DNA from: a bacterium
GTDB lineage: Bacteria > JAUVQV01 > DATDCY01
Direction of reading: 5' to 3'
Assembly: GCA_036524115.1 (NCBI GenBank)
Contig: DATDCY010000045.1
Location: forward strand, 1-14,195
DNA length: 14,195 nucleotides
Shown: one piece after another, positions 1 to 6,770 of the stretch
How the letters are laid out: every line of letters starts with the position of its first letter
How positions within the stretch are numbered: the stretch's first letter is position 1
The notes under the pieces: generated by a model
Database searches by the model: none
What the model was told of the DNA's origin: nothing
Seen by the model: the letters and a program-made list of their open reading frames with translations, nothing else
Program-made: the position numbers and the translations under genes

Positions 1-400
1 AGACGACGGCCGCGACCCGCTCGGGCCACTCCGCGGCGGCCACCAGCGCCGCGGCCGCGCCGGTGCTGGCGCCGAACAGGCCCAGCCGCAGGGTGCGCGT
101 CGCCGGCGAGCGCCCGAGCCATTCCAGCGCGCCCAGAAGCCGCTCGCCGAGGAACGGGATGTCGAACCTCAGGTGGCCGCCGACCGCGTCCGCGCGCTCC
201 TCCGGCAGCGTCAGCAGGTCGATCAGGAGCGTGCCGAGACCGGCGCGGCGCAGCGCGGCGGCAACGGCGCGGTTGCGCGGGCTGTGGCGGCTGCTGCCGC
301 TCCCGTGGGCGAACAGCACGACGCCCGACGCCTTCGCGGGCAGCGACAACTCGCCCTCGATGACGCCGCCACCGGCGGGCAGACGAACAAGTTCTTCCAT
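1..400 (-). CDS. Alpha/beta hydrolase, dienelactone hydrolase type (C-terminus outside window)
   Basis: The reading frame opens at ATG (400-398) and runs off the left edge, so only the first 133 residues are visible. A strong ribosome binding site, GGGAGG, lies 6 bases upstream of the ATG. The protein begins with a beta-strand-rich segment, then HGSGSSRHSPRN (residues 32-43), the usual oxyanion-region signature of this hydrolase family. It continues with LLIDLLTLPEE and the nucleophile elbow G-A-S-T-G with Ser112. The catalytic Asp and His would lie in the missing part. Relatives are cytoplasmic serine hydrolases of about 200-220 residues, often annotated as dienelactone hydrolase and sometimes fused to a phosphoribosyltransferase domain; the substrate cannot be told here. 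It lies downstream of the methyltransferase on the same strand with a 135-base gap, so it probably has its own promoter. Confidence 0.85.
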   Translation of the reverse strand, partial: MEELVRLPAGGGVIEGELSLPAKASGVVLFAHGSGSSRHSPRNRAVAAALRRAGLGTLLIDLLTLPEERADAVGGHLRFDIPFLGERLLGALEWLGRSPATRTLRLGLFGASTGAAAALVAAAEWPERVAAVV

Positions 401-453
401 TCCGGACCTCCCACGCGCCGCTGCGCGCATCCGCGTGACGCGGAGACACCTGG

Positions 454-459
454 AATATA
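454..459 (-). promoter_or_regulatory. Weak candidate -10 box for the hydrolase
   Basis: Read on the minus strand, the hexamer is TATATT, one mismatch from the sigma70 consensus, about 55 bases before the hydrolase ATG. The matching -35 position is poor (CGGTCA, 18-base spacing), so this is only a candidate. It is the only AT-rich hexamer in the 135-base gap between the hydrolase and the methyltransferase. Confidence 0.25.
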
Positions 460-535
460 GTGCCTGGCGGCTGCGGCTGACCGCATCGCCGGCGTCAGGA
501 CAGAATGGGGTGATTCCTTCAGCGGGGACGCCGCG

Positions 536-1549
536 TCAGTTGGCGGCGCGCAGCTTCTCCCCCCGCAGGATGCCCGATGGCGCCTGCGGCGGCATCGGCA
601 GGCGCCGGATGCCTGCGATCCCGGCCTCCTCGAGCATCTCCCGCAGCTCGCACTCCGCGTAGGAGCGCCCCGAGGGGGTCCCGAGCAGCATGTTCAGCGA
701 GAAGAGCGCGGGGTACACGGGACCGTCCTTGGCGTCGTCGAGGATGAACTCGTGCACGAGGAAGACGCCCCCCGGCTCGAGCGCCGCGGCGGCCTTGCGG
801 ATGATCCGCCGGCACTCCTCCGGCCCCTCGCCGTGGAGGATGTGGCTGAGCCACACCGCGTCGTAGGGCCCCCCGAGGTCGTCCTCGAGGAAGTCGCCGG
901 CGGCGAACGACACCCTGCCCTCCAGGCCGTAGCGCGCCGCGATGCGCGCGGCCGTCGTGGCGGTGTCCGGCAGGTCGAACACCGTGGCGGCGAGGCCGGG
1001 GTTCGCCAGGCAAAAGTTGGCGGCGTAGGTCCCCGGGCCGCCGCCGAGGTCCAGCAGCCGCCGCCGGCCGCGCAGGTCGACCTCGCGCGTCACCTGCGGG
1101 GCGAGCAGCATCGCCGAGTTGTGCATGCCCATGAGGAACGCCTCTCGCACCTCCCCGCCCGCGTGGCTCGAGCGCGAGCGCACGGGGCGGCCCGCGGCGA
1201 CGGCTTCGTGCAGCCGCGCCCAGGACTCCATGAGGTGATGGTGGTGCTGGATCATGTGGCCGAGATACTCCGGCGAGTCCTCCCGCAGGTACCGCTCCGA
1301 GAAGGGCGTCGCGGCGTAACGCCCCTGCGACTTGACGGCGAGGCCCAGGGCGGTGAGCGCGTCGAGCAGCACGCCGACCCCGCGCGCGTCGCCCTTGACG
1401 GCGGCGGCGATGTCCGCGGCCGCGGCCGGCCTCTCGCCGAGAGCCGAGAAGACGCCGAGGGCGACGCCGGCCTGGATGGCCGCTGAGGCCCAGTAGGCGC
1501 CGGATGTCCTGAGCAGTTCCTGGGGTGTCCACTCCTTGGTGTTCGGCAT
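536..1549 (-). CDS. SAM-dependent O-methyltransferase (acetylserotonin/CrtF type)
   Basis: A 337-residue protein of the small-molecule O-methyltransferase family that includes hydroxyindole, flavonoid and hydroxyneurosporene O-methyltransferases. Residues about 12-90 form the winged-helix dimerisation domain (GAYWASAAIQAGVALGVF, then RYAATPFSERYL). The SAM-binding motif I, LLDLGGGPG, is at about residues 165-173, followed by the acidic FDLP loop. The segment SHILHGEGPEE places His239 where the family has its catalytic base. Length is normal. The ATG at 1549 was preferred over a longer open frame because AAAGGAGGA sits a few bases upstream of it. The N-terminal half has an unusual HHHH run near residue 120. 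The substrate is not predictable; no polyketide or carotenoid genes are nearby. It is transcribed divergently from the secreted protein gene. Confidence 0.88.
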   Translation of the reverse strand: MPNTKEWTPQELLRTSGAYWASAAIQAGVALGVFSALGERPAAAADIAAAVKGDARGVGVLLDALTALGLAVKSQGRYAATPFSERYLREDSPEYLGHMIQHHHHLMESWARLHEAVAAGRPVRSRSSHAGGEVREAFLMGMHNSAMLLAPQVTREVDLRGRRRLLDLGGGPGTYAANFCLANPGLAATVFDLPDTATTAARIAARYGLEGRVSFAAGDFLEDDLGGPYDAVWLSHILHGEGPEECRRIIRKAAAALEPGGVFLVHEFILDDAKDGPVYPALFSLNMLLGTPSGRSYAECELREMLEEAGIAGIRRLPMPPQAPSGILRGEKLRAAN

Positions 1550-1634
1550 GGCGGATTCCTCCTTTGGCCAGAAGATAGCACCTCGGGGGCGCGGTCGCGC
1601 CTCCCGGTGGCAATTCCGGCCCCGAGGGCCCATA

Positions 1635-1648
1635 TTCGATCCATCGAA
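1635..1648. promoter_or_regulatory. Perfect inverted repeat TTCGAT-CC-ATCGAA, possible operator
   Basis: A 14-base palindrome (6-base arms, 2-base centre) lies in the 221-base region between two divergently transcribed genes. Its size suits a dimeric repressor or activator site, but no cognate regulator is encoded nearby. It is an inference from position and symmetry only. Confidence 0.35.
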
Positions 1649-1660
1649 AGATCTGTCGCC

Positions 1661-1675
1661 CGAAGGCGGCCTTCG
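1661..1675. promoter_or_regulatory. Inverted repeat CGAAGGC-G-GCCTTCG, possible second operator
   Basis: A 15-base palindrome with 7-base arms starts 12 bases after the TTCGAT/ATCGAA palindrome in the same divergent intergenic region. It could be a protein-binding site or a short RNA stem in a leader; the sequence alone does not separate these. Confidence 0.3.
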
Positions 1676-1770
1676 ACCCAGGCACGTCCCTCAACGGCTC
1701 GCGGTACCCGCGGTTCAGGCCGCCACCTGCCGCCTCGAGGCCTGTCGAGCCGGGATGAGGGGGGTGCGCA

Positions 1771-4143
1771 ATGGTCGGATGTCGCCGTCCAACGCAACGC
1801 AACGGATTCCGCAGGGGGCTTTCACACGCGCTGGCGCTCGCTGCGGCGCTGGGCGCGGCTGCGACGGTCGCAGTGCCCGGCGCCGCCGCGGCGCCCAAGA
1901 ACCTCGAGCGCGTGCTGCCGGCGGTCGGGGAGACCGAGATCGGCCCCGGTGCCCTCGTCAACACGCTCGGGCTCCGGTCCGCCAGGAAGGCAGTCGCGGG
2001 AAGGTACGTCACGATCGCCGATGGGCAGCGGCTCCTGCGTACCCGCGTCGCCAACCAGCTCTTCGCCGAGTTCGGCGTGTTCCGCGACGAGCAGGGGCGG
2101 TTCAGGCTGCTCGGGGCCGACGGCAGGTGGGTGAGCCTGCGCCTGAGCACGGCGCGTCACAGGTACGAGGTCGGGACCTGGGCCGGCAGGTGGAGCGCCG
2201 CGTGGTCATTCAGGCTCACGCGGCCCGCGACGGTCCCCGCGGCCGTCCTCGGCGAGCTGACGGCTGCCGGGATCGACAGCAGGCAGGTCCTCTGCGTCCT
2301 CGCCTACTCTCCCTTCGGGGCCCCGCGCGGGCTGCTCGCCACCTCCGACACCGGGGTGATGCAGCTCAACCCCGCGGGCGTGTGCGGCGCGAGCACCGCG
2401 ACGCTGTTCATCACGGACAGCGTCAGGAAGGGCGCGGACCCGGCGGCCCTCGTCAGGGGCGTGCGCATCGACCCGGTCACCTTCGTCCGCTTCGTCCCGC
2501 CGGACGGGCCCGCGCTGACCCTGAGCCTCGACGACCGGCGGCTGATGCGCAACGAGGTCATCGCGTACTTCGACATGCTCGCCAGCTACAACGACTTCCT
2601 CCTCAACGACATCCGAGACGCGGTGTGGCGGACGACCGAGGGGCTGCTGACGACGAGCTACACCATCCCCGGTGACAAGGCGAAGGAGATCAACCTCGCC
2701 GATTTCTTCGTCAAGCGGGCGTCCTACGCGCTCGACCTCATTCCGGTCTACGGGACGATCGCCTCGGGGGTGTTGAAGGCGACCTACGACACCGTCGAGC
2801 TGGGGATCGCCATCGCGCACAACGCGAACCTCGCCGGCCCCCGCGTCGTCGAGAGCGTGACGAACGAGGTGCTGCACACGGCGATCGAGATCCAGAACGA
2901 GTACAACGTGGCGTACTCGCACTTCGGGCGGAACCTCGAGAAGATGCGCAACGCGACCCTGGAGGGGTGCACCGACCCGGCCGCGTGCACCTCGGACCGC
3001 AAGCTCGTGGCGTGGCTGCAGGCCGACCCGATGAAGAACGTCACCGCCGACGTGGCGCGCCTCACCCGCGAGACCGAAGTCGCGCTCCAGGAGGTCGCCA
3101 TCTGGCAGAGGCTGCTGCCCATCCGCGGGCTGCTCTGGGCGCACCCGGACCTCCAGTACATGCCCAGGCAGGCGTCGTCCACCAACTGCGATCCGGGGTA
3201 TCCGCTCAACTCGGCCTTCAGGAACGACGACGTGCTGGACCACTACGTGACGTGGGCCACGGGCACGGGCCACCCGGCGCTGGGCGTCCCGCTGGTGACG
3301 ACGGCGGTCTACTACCCCTACTACAACTGGTACCAGCCGGGGTGGTGCGCCGGCACGGACGTCCACCGGGCCTACCGGCAGGGCTGGATCCTCGGGCTGG
3401 CCAACGACGACGCCTCCGCCGTGACGCCGCTGGGGACCGCCCTCGCCCGGCGGCTGTTCGCCCCGTGGAACCCCGACGACCCGGTCGGGTCGGGCTTCGG
3501 CCTTTCGCGGGCCGATGTCGCGTGCGGGTGGCTCACCAACAGGGCGCGCGGGTACATGGGCCGAGCCGGGTACTACTTCGACCCCTGCCACTTCGCGTTC
3601 ACCGACGTCGGTGGTTCGAACGTCAGCCCCCACGAGGGCGAGAGCCCCTACCTCGCGGCCTGGGCGTGGACGGTGTCGTTCTGGACGCCGGCCCCCGGCG
3701 AGGTCGCGGCCGGCCGGCAGCAGACCGACCCGGACGTAACGTCACCCTTGGTCCCGAATCTGGACTTCGGTTCCTGCGCCGCGTTCCAGGCCGGGAGCAC
3801 GAAGTCCGTGGCCGGGGGAGCCGCCGTCAAAGTCTACTTCACGAACCTGTACGACGGCGCCATCGACATCTACCGCATCCGCACTGACGGGGCCACCAGA
3901 CTCGCGTTCACCCTCGCCCGGCAGGACCAGCTGGCGCGCCCGCTCGGCGGCGACAACCAGAAGGGCCCCCTGCACCTGAGGTACTCGAGCCTCGTCAACA
4001 CGACGGCCGGGATGTCGTTCCTGGTCCGCAAGCACGGCAGCGGGGAATGCATCGGCACCTGGACGGCGCGCGCGCTGCCGGCCGGAGCGCCCGTCGGCTA
4101 CTCGGTGGCGGAGGTGCACGGCGACAACACCGTCCTCTACTGA
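1771..4143 (+). CDS. Large secreted protein of unknown function with VHL-like C-terminal domain
   Basis: A 790-residue protein preceded by GAGGGGGG about 6 bases before the ATG. Residues 1-41 form a signal peptide: basic head (RR at 14-15), hydrophobic core, and AAA before Pro42; export is therefore inferred. Ten cysteines follow in the mature part, an even number that would suit disulfides in an oxidising compartment. I do not recognise the main body. Residues about 310-345 form a hydrophobic helical stretch (LDLIPVYGTIASGV), and around residue 515-530 there is an aromatic cluster, YYPYYNWYQPGW. Residues about 687-767 (YFTNLYDGAIDIYRIRTDG, later FLVRK and GECIGTW) match the pattern of the von Hippel-Lindau beta domain, which in bacteria occurs as a tail on secreted proteins. 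No catalytic motif is evident. It stands 107 bases before a second secreted protein on the same strand. Confidence 0.85.
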   Translation: MVGCRRPTQRNGFRRGLSHALALAAALGAAATVAVPGAAAAPKNLERVLPAVGETEIGPGALVNTLGLRSARKAVAGRYVTIADGQRLLRTRVANQLFAEFGVFRDEQGRFRLLGADGRWVSLRLSTARHRYEVGTWAGRWSAAWSFRLTRPATVPAAVLGELTAAGIDSRQVLCVLAYSPFGAPRGLLATSDTGVMQLNPAGVCGASTATLFITDSVRKGADPAALVRGVRIDPVTFVRFVPPDGPALTLSLDDRRLMRNEVIAYFDMLASYNDFLLNDIRDAVWRTTEGLLTTSYTIPGDKAKEINLADFFVKRASYALDLIPVYGTIASGVLKATYDTVELGIAIAHNANLAGPRVVESVTNEVLHTAIEIQNEYNVAYSHFGRNLEKMRNATLEGCTDPAACTSDRKLVAWLQADPMKNVTADVARLTRETEVALQEVAIWQRLLPIRGLLWAHPDLQYMPRQASSTNCDPGYPLNSAFRNDDVLDHYVTWATGTGHPALGVPLVTTAVYYPYYNWYQPGWCAGTDVHRAYRQGWILGLANDDASAVTPLGTALARRLFAPWNPDDPVGSGFGLSRADVACGWLTNRARGYMGRAGYYFDPCHFAFTDVGGSNVSPHEGESPYLAAWAWTVSFWTPAPGEVAAGRQQTDPDVTSPLVPNLDFGSCAAFQAGSTKSVAGGAAVKVYFTNLYDGAIDIYRIRTDGATRLAFTLARQDQLARPLGGDNQKGPLHLRYSSLVNTTAGMSFLVRKHGSGECIGTWTARALPAGAPVGYSVAEVHGDNTVLY

Positions 4144-4173
4144 GGGGAGGAGCCCGGATTCCGCCTGTCCTGG

Positions 4174-4202
4174 TTGACTTTGCCGGGGAGGACCGCTAAA
4201 TT
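4174..4202 (+). promoter_or_regulatory. Sigma70-type promoter of the TolB-like gene
   Basis: TTGACT (4174-4179) and TAAATT (4197-4202) are separated by exactly 17 bases, and each differs from the consensus by one base. Transcription would start near 4209, about 40 bases before the ATG at 4251. The promoter lies just behind the stop of the large secreted protein, so the TolB-like and PPC genes can be transcribed on their own. Confidence 0.75.
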
Positions 4203-4250
4203 CCGCGCACCGATTTGCCGGCGGACCCCGGCGCGGGGCAGGAGGACGGT

Positions 4251-5192
4251 ATGCTTCCGAGTCGCATGGCGGCCGCGGTCGCGGCAACGCTGCTGACCTT
4301 TGCGACCCTTCCGGCCGGCAACGTCGCCGCTGCCGCGCAGCCCGGGGGATACATCGCGTATCAGTCCCTGCGCGACGGACAGTGGCGCATCGTGCGCATG
4401 AACAGCGACGGCAGCGGGCAGACCGTGCTTCCCGGCGCGGGAAACGACACCGCGCCCATCTGGCTTTGGAGCGGGCGGATCCTGTTCAACTCCGACCGCA
4501 GCGGGATGTGGAAGATCTACACGATGGCGGCGGACGGCAGCGACCAGCGCGTCCTCACGCGCGGCACGCTGGCGGAGGAGCACGCCGGCCTCGGCGGCGC
4601 CGGCAGTCTCCTGCTCATCCGGACGGGGCCGCGGAGGTTCCGGATCCGGAACCTGCGCACGGGCGCCGTCAAGCCGGTCTCCTTCGCCAGCTTCCCCGGC
4701 TACGGCGGCGAGTTCTGGCCCGCGCTCTCGCCGGACGGCCGCAGGATCGCGTTCCTCTTCAAGGGCGGCACCGGCGCCCCGCGCGCGGAGTACTCGGCGG
4801 CGATCACCGAGACGACGGACCGCTTCGTCGTCGGTCAGGCGACGCTGGTCGCCGGCGGCTGCTTCAACTCGTGGGCGAAGGACTCCAACAGCTTCCTCAT
4901 GTGCGTCATCACCGATGATGTCGGAGGCTCCGATCTCTATCTCGCGACGCGCGGCGCGGGCGGCTACTGGAAGAAGACGCGCGTGACCGCCGCGGCGGGC
5001 TGGGACTACTTCCCGGCCTGGTCGCCGGACAACAGCTGGATCGTCTGGGCCGCCGCCCCGGTGGCGGACCACCCCTTCGAGAGCCCGACGTACGAGATCT
5101 ATGCCCGCCCCGCCGCCGGCGGCGAGCCCGTGCAGCTCACGAGCGACGGCTACGCGGACAACGCGCCGAGCTGGAGTGTGGCGGGGCCCTGA
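4251..5192 (+). CDS. Secreted TolB-like beta-propeller protein
   Basis: A 313-residue exported protein. The ATG at 4251 is chosen because GGAGGA lies 4 bases upstream; an in-frame TTG at 4215 would put charged residues in front of the signal peptide. Residues 1-29 are a signal peptide (hydrophobic AAAVAATLLTFATL, cleavage after the AAAA run). The rest shows PD40/TolB-type blades: YIAYQS with IVRMNSDGSGQ, ILFNSDRSG with IYTMAADGSDQ, WPALSPDGRRIAFL, FPAWSPDNSWIVW, and a last blade with YEIYARPAAGGEPVQLTSDG. TolB itself works in the Tol-Pal envelope complex and has an extra N-terminal domain; here that domain and any tol or pal neighbours are absent, so this is a stand-alone propeller of unknown partner in the periplasm or outside. 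It probably shares a transcript with the PPC gene 9 bases downstream. Confidence 0.85.
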   Translation: MLPSRMAAAVAATLLTFATLPAGNVAAAAQPGGYIAYQSLRDGQWRIVRMNSDGSGQTVLPGAGNDTAPIWLWSGRILFNSDRSGMWKIYTMAADGSDQRVLTRGTLAEEHAGLGGAGSLLLIRTGPRRFRIRNLRTGAVKPVSFASFPGYGGEFWPALSPDGRRIAFLFKGGTGAPRAEYSAAITETTDRFVVGQATLVAGGCFNSWAKDSNSFLMCVITDDVGGSDLYLATRGAGGYWKKTRVTAAAGWDYFPAWSPDNSWIVWAAAPVADHPFESPTYEIYARPAAGGEPVQLTSDGYADNAPSWSVAGP

Positions 5193-5201
5193 GGGCGCGC
5201 C

Positions 5202-5645
5202 GTGCGCTGGTCTGAAGCTCGCACCGGCCGCGTCTTCGTCATCCGCCTTGAGACCGGCGACCGTCTCCCCGACGCCATGGAGCAACTCGCGGCGGCGCGG
5301 GGAGTCGAACGCGGCTTCCTCGTGGTGCTTGGCGGCGCTGCCGACGGGAGCCGGGTCGTCGTCGGCCCGGAGGACGGCAATGCTCTTCCGCCGGTGCCGA
5401 TGATCCACGCTCTCGTCGGAGTCCACGAGATTGCCGGCGTCGGGACGATCTTCCCCGACGCCGCCGGGAAGCCGTCGGTCCACCTGCACGCCGCGCTGGG
5501 GCGGGGTGCCACGGCCGTCGCGGGCTGCACCCGTCCCGGCGTCGATATCTGGACCGTGGGCGAGGTCGTGCTCGTCGAACTGCTGGGCACAGAGGCCCGG
5601 CGCGAGACGGATCCGGCGACGGGGTTCTCGCTTCTCGAACCGTAG
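5202..5645 (+). CDS. PPC/DUF296 domain protein
   Basis: A 147-residue protein starting with GTG, 9 bases after the TolB-like stop, with only a weak GAGGG binding site, so translation is probably coupled. Almost the whole length is one PPC (DUF296) domain, a trimer-forming fold first seen as the plant and prokaryote conserved domain beside AT-hooks. The N-terminal strand VFVIRLETGDRL, the central IHALVGVHE and the signature VHLHAALGR (His94 and His96) are clear, as is the end TGFSLLEP. Prokaryotic members are annotated as DNA-binding, but this one has no AT-hook and DNA binding is not shown by the sequence. The third conserved histidine of the usual GGHL motif seems to be replaced by Cys109 (AGCTRPG). 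It is predicted cytoplasmic, unlike its exported neighbour. Confidence 0.85.
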   Translation: MRWSEARTGRVFVIRLETGDRLPDAMEQLAAARGVERGFLVVLGGAADGSRVVVGPEDGNALPPVPMIHALVGVHEIAGVGTIFPDAAGKPSVHLHAALGRGATAVAGCTRPGVDIWTVGEVVLVELLGTEARRETDPATGFSLLEP

Positions 5646-5657
5646 GAGAACCAGGGT

Positions 5658-5742
5658 CCCCGACGTCCTCGTCGTCGGACCGCTGGCCGGTCAACTGCTA
5701 CATCGTCGGGTGCGACGAGACGCGGGTCCTGTTCTTCGAGTG
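5658..5742 (+). pseudogene. Frameshifted N-terminal remnant of a metallo-beta-lactamase-fold hydrolase
   Basis: One frame from about 5658 reads RVPDVLVVGPLA; the next frame then reads VNCYIVGCDETR before VLFFE and a stop at 5740-5742. Joined, these give the typical N-terminus of glyoxalase-II-like MBL-fold proteins, where the motif ends in CDETR followed by a VIDPG strand. The join needs removal of one G in GGCCGGTC near 5687-5691. The VIDPG strand, the metal-binding HxHxDH motif and everything after are absent. The gene is thus broken twice, by a 1-base shift and by loss of the body. It directly follows the PPC gene, with AGGAGA between them. A sequencing error could explain the shift but not the missing body. 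Confidence 0.5.
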
Positions 5743-5764
5743 ACACAGGCAAGGCGCCTTCATT

Positions 5765-6241
5765 CTATGGGTCATAGCTCTGCGCCCGTTCATCCCAGTC
5801 GATTGCCTTCAACCGCTCCAGTACGCTCGGATCAATCGGCATCGCCAGGGTGTCTTGAAACCAGACGACCGTGAGGGAAGAGCAACACCCCTCCTTGCCC
5901 ACGATCTCGTCCGAACGAAGATCAGCCATGCAGGTCACCACGGGAAGCCGCTCGAGCTTCATCCCCCGGGAGAGGAGATCGTCTCGCGCCCCTTCGGGGA
6001 ATTCGTGCCCCCACGCGATGGGCTCGGGTTCGATCAAGAAGACCGGCGTACTCCCGTGCCCGAACTCATCCGCTTCCTCCCGAGCCCTGCCGATTACCCC
6101 CGCGTTGACCTCCGGCGTCGGATAGACCTGCAGAAAGTCGATGTACGTCCGCCGCTGATTCAGCCTGTCGAACCACAGCTCCCGCCCCTTGTCGTTGGTG
6201 ATCACGATTGGCAATTCGAGGAAGAACCGGAGATCCGTCAT
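5765..6241 (-). CDS. Unrecognised 158-residue protein in a low-GC stretch
   Basis: I do not recognise this protein. The frame could start at TTG 6256 or at ATG 6241; the ATG is preferred because GAGG lies 5 bases upstream and TTG is rare here, though spacing is imperfect for both. The sequence begins TDLRFFLELPIVITNDKGRELWFDRL and ends with IDPSVLERLKAIDWDERAQSYDP. It is mixed alpha/beta in look, acidic (many Asp and Glu), with two adjacent cysteines (GKEGCCSS), no signal peptide and no membrane helix, so it is probably cytoplasmic. Base composition is distinctly lower in GC than all neighbours, suggesting acquisition by transfer. It is convergent with the broken MBL gene and lies behind the tRNA terminator. 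The absence of a third-position GC bias as strong as its neighbours leaves some doubt, but the frame is complete and protein-like. Confidence 0.65.
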   Translation of the reverse strand: MTDLRFFLELPIVITNDKGRELWFDRLNQRRTYIDFLQVYPTPEVNAGVIGRAREEADEFGHGSTPVFLIEPEPIAWGHEFPEGARDDLLSRGMKLERLPVVTCMADLRSDEIVGKEGCCSSLTVVWFQDTLAMPIDPSVLERLKAIDWDERAQSYDP

Positions 6242-6346
6242 CTTCTCCTCAGCCAACTCTCCTGAACGGCCTCAGGTCAGCAGACAGACGCATCGTACCG
6301 CATCTGCAGGGCGTGGTGAAGCGCAACTCCCCTCCCGGTGAACCAC

Positions 6347-6359
6347 GGGCGTGACGCCC
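6347..6359. repeat. Short inverted repeat GGGCGT-G-ACGCCC
   Basis: A 13-base palindrome with 6-base arms sits in the non-coding stretch between the orphan gene and the tRNA terminator, about 105 bases before the orphan gene's ATG on the minus strand. It could be an operator or a short hairpin; nothing else supports a function. Confidence 0.25.
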
Positions 6360-6399
6360 TCCTGCCATGTTTGCCGGTCCGGCCACGGTCGATCCATGC

Positions 6400-6462
6400 C
6401 AGAAAATGAAACTGGCTCCGGACCGCCCGCAGGTCGGAATCACCTGCCGCGTCCCGGAGCCA
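6400..6462 (-). terminator. Stem-loop terminator of the initiator tRNA
   Basis: The outer arms TGGCTCCGG (6413-6421) and CCGGAGCCA (6454-6462) pair perfectly, and an inner stem GCAGGT/ACCTGC closes a 7-base loop, with a small internal loop between. On the minus strand the hairpin is followed by TTTCATTTT, a broken T-tract. It begins 14 bases after the tRNA CCA end, the right place for a tRNA terminator, and it also shields the orphan gene from tRNA transcription. Confidence 0.6.
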
Positions 6463-6475
6463 ATTGTGTATGGCT

Positions 6476-6552
<77 letters not shown>

Positions 6553-6563
6553 TCGTTGGAGGG

Positions 6564-6592
6564 AGAATAGAGGGGGTCGGCTGATTTGTCAA
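6564..6592 (-). promoter_or_regulatory. Sigma70 promoter of the initiator tRNA
   Basis: On the minus strand TTGACA (6592-6587) is a perfect -35 box, followed by a 17-base spacer and TATTCT (6569-6564), four of six bases of the -10 consensus. The start of transcription would be near 6557, about 5 bases before the mature tRNA 5' end. Confidence 0.75.
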
Positions 6593-6616
6593 GGAAGGCG
6601 GGGCGAAGAGGCCTTG

Positions 6617-6650
6617 AAATCCCCCTGGATCCCCCTTTGCCAAAAGGGGA
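6617..6650. repeat. C-rich/G-rich palindromic intergenic repeat, copy 1
   Basis: The unit reads AAATCCCCCTGGATCCCCC then TTTGCC and AAAAGGGGA. Its right half forms a hairpin, CCCCTTT/AAAGGGG with a 4-base loop. A second copy in the same orientation is at 8350-8384. This style of element is common between genes in some high-GC bacteria. Here it lies between the tRNA promoter and the aminopeptidase gene. Confidence 0.6.
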
Positions 6651-6770
6651 AGGGCCGGGTGACAGCTACCCGAAGAACGCGGAAACCTTGTATTATTCCG
6701 TGCGTCGTCAGTTCGCCACCAGCGTGATCCCCCGCCCGCGGCCCGGGCCCGGGGCAGGAAGGAGGCCTTC

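Noticed and set aside
1550-1633. Longer N-terminus for the methyltransferase
   Set aside because: The extra 28 residues lie upstream of a strong AAAGGAGGA site that fits the ATG at 1549, and they do not resemble the family.
2206-3633. 475-codon open frame on the minus strand
   Set aside because: It is antisense to the secreted protein, which has a ribosome binding site and signal peptide; the antisense product has no recognisable domain.
4137-5489. 450-codon open frame on the minus strand
   Set aside because: It is antisense to the TolB-like and PPC genes and spans the promoter between genes, so it is a shadow.
6249-6443. Possible 64-residue minus-strand protein between the tRNA and the orphan gene
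   Set aside because: It begins inside the tRNA terminator hairpin, has no ribosome binding site and no family resemblance; more likely non-coding.
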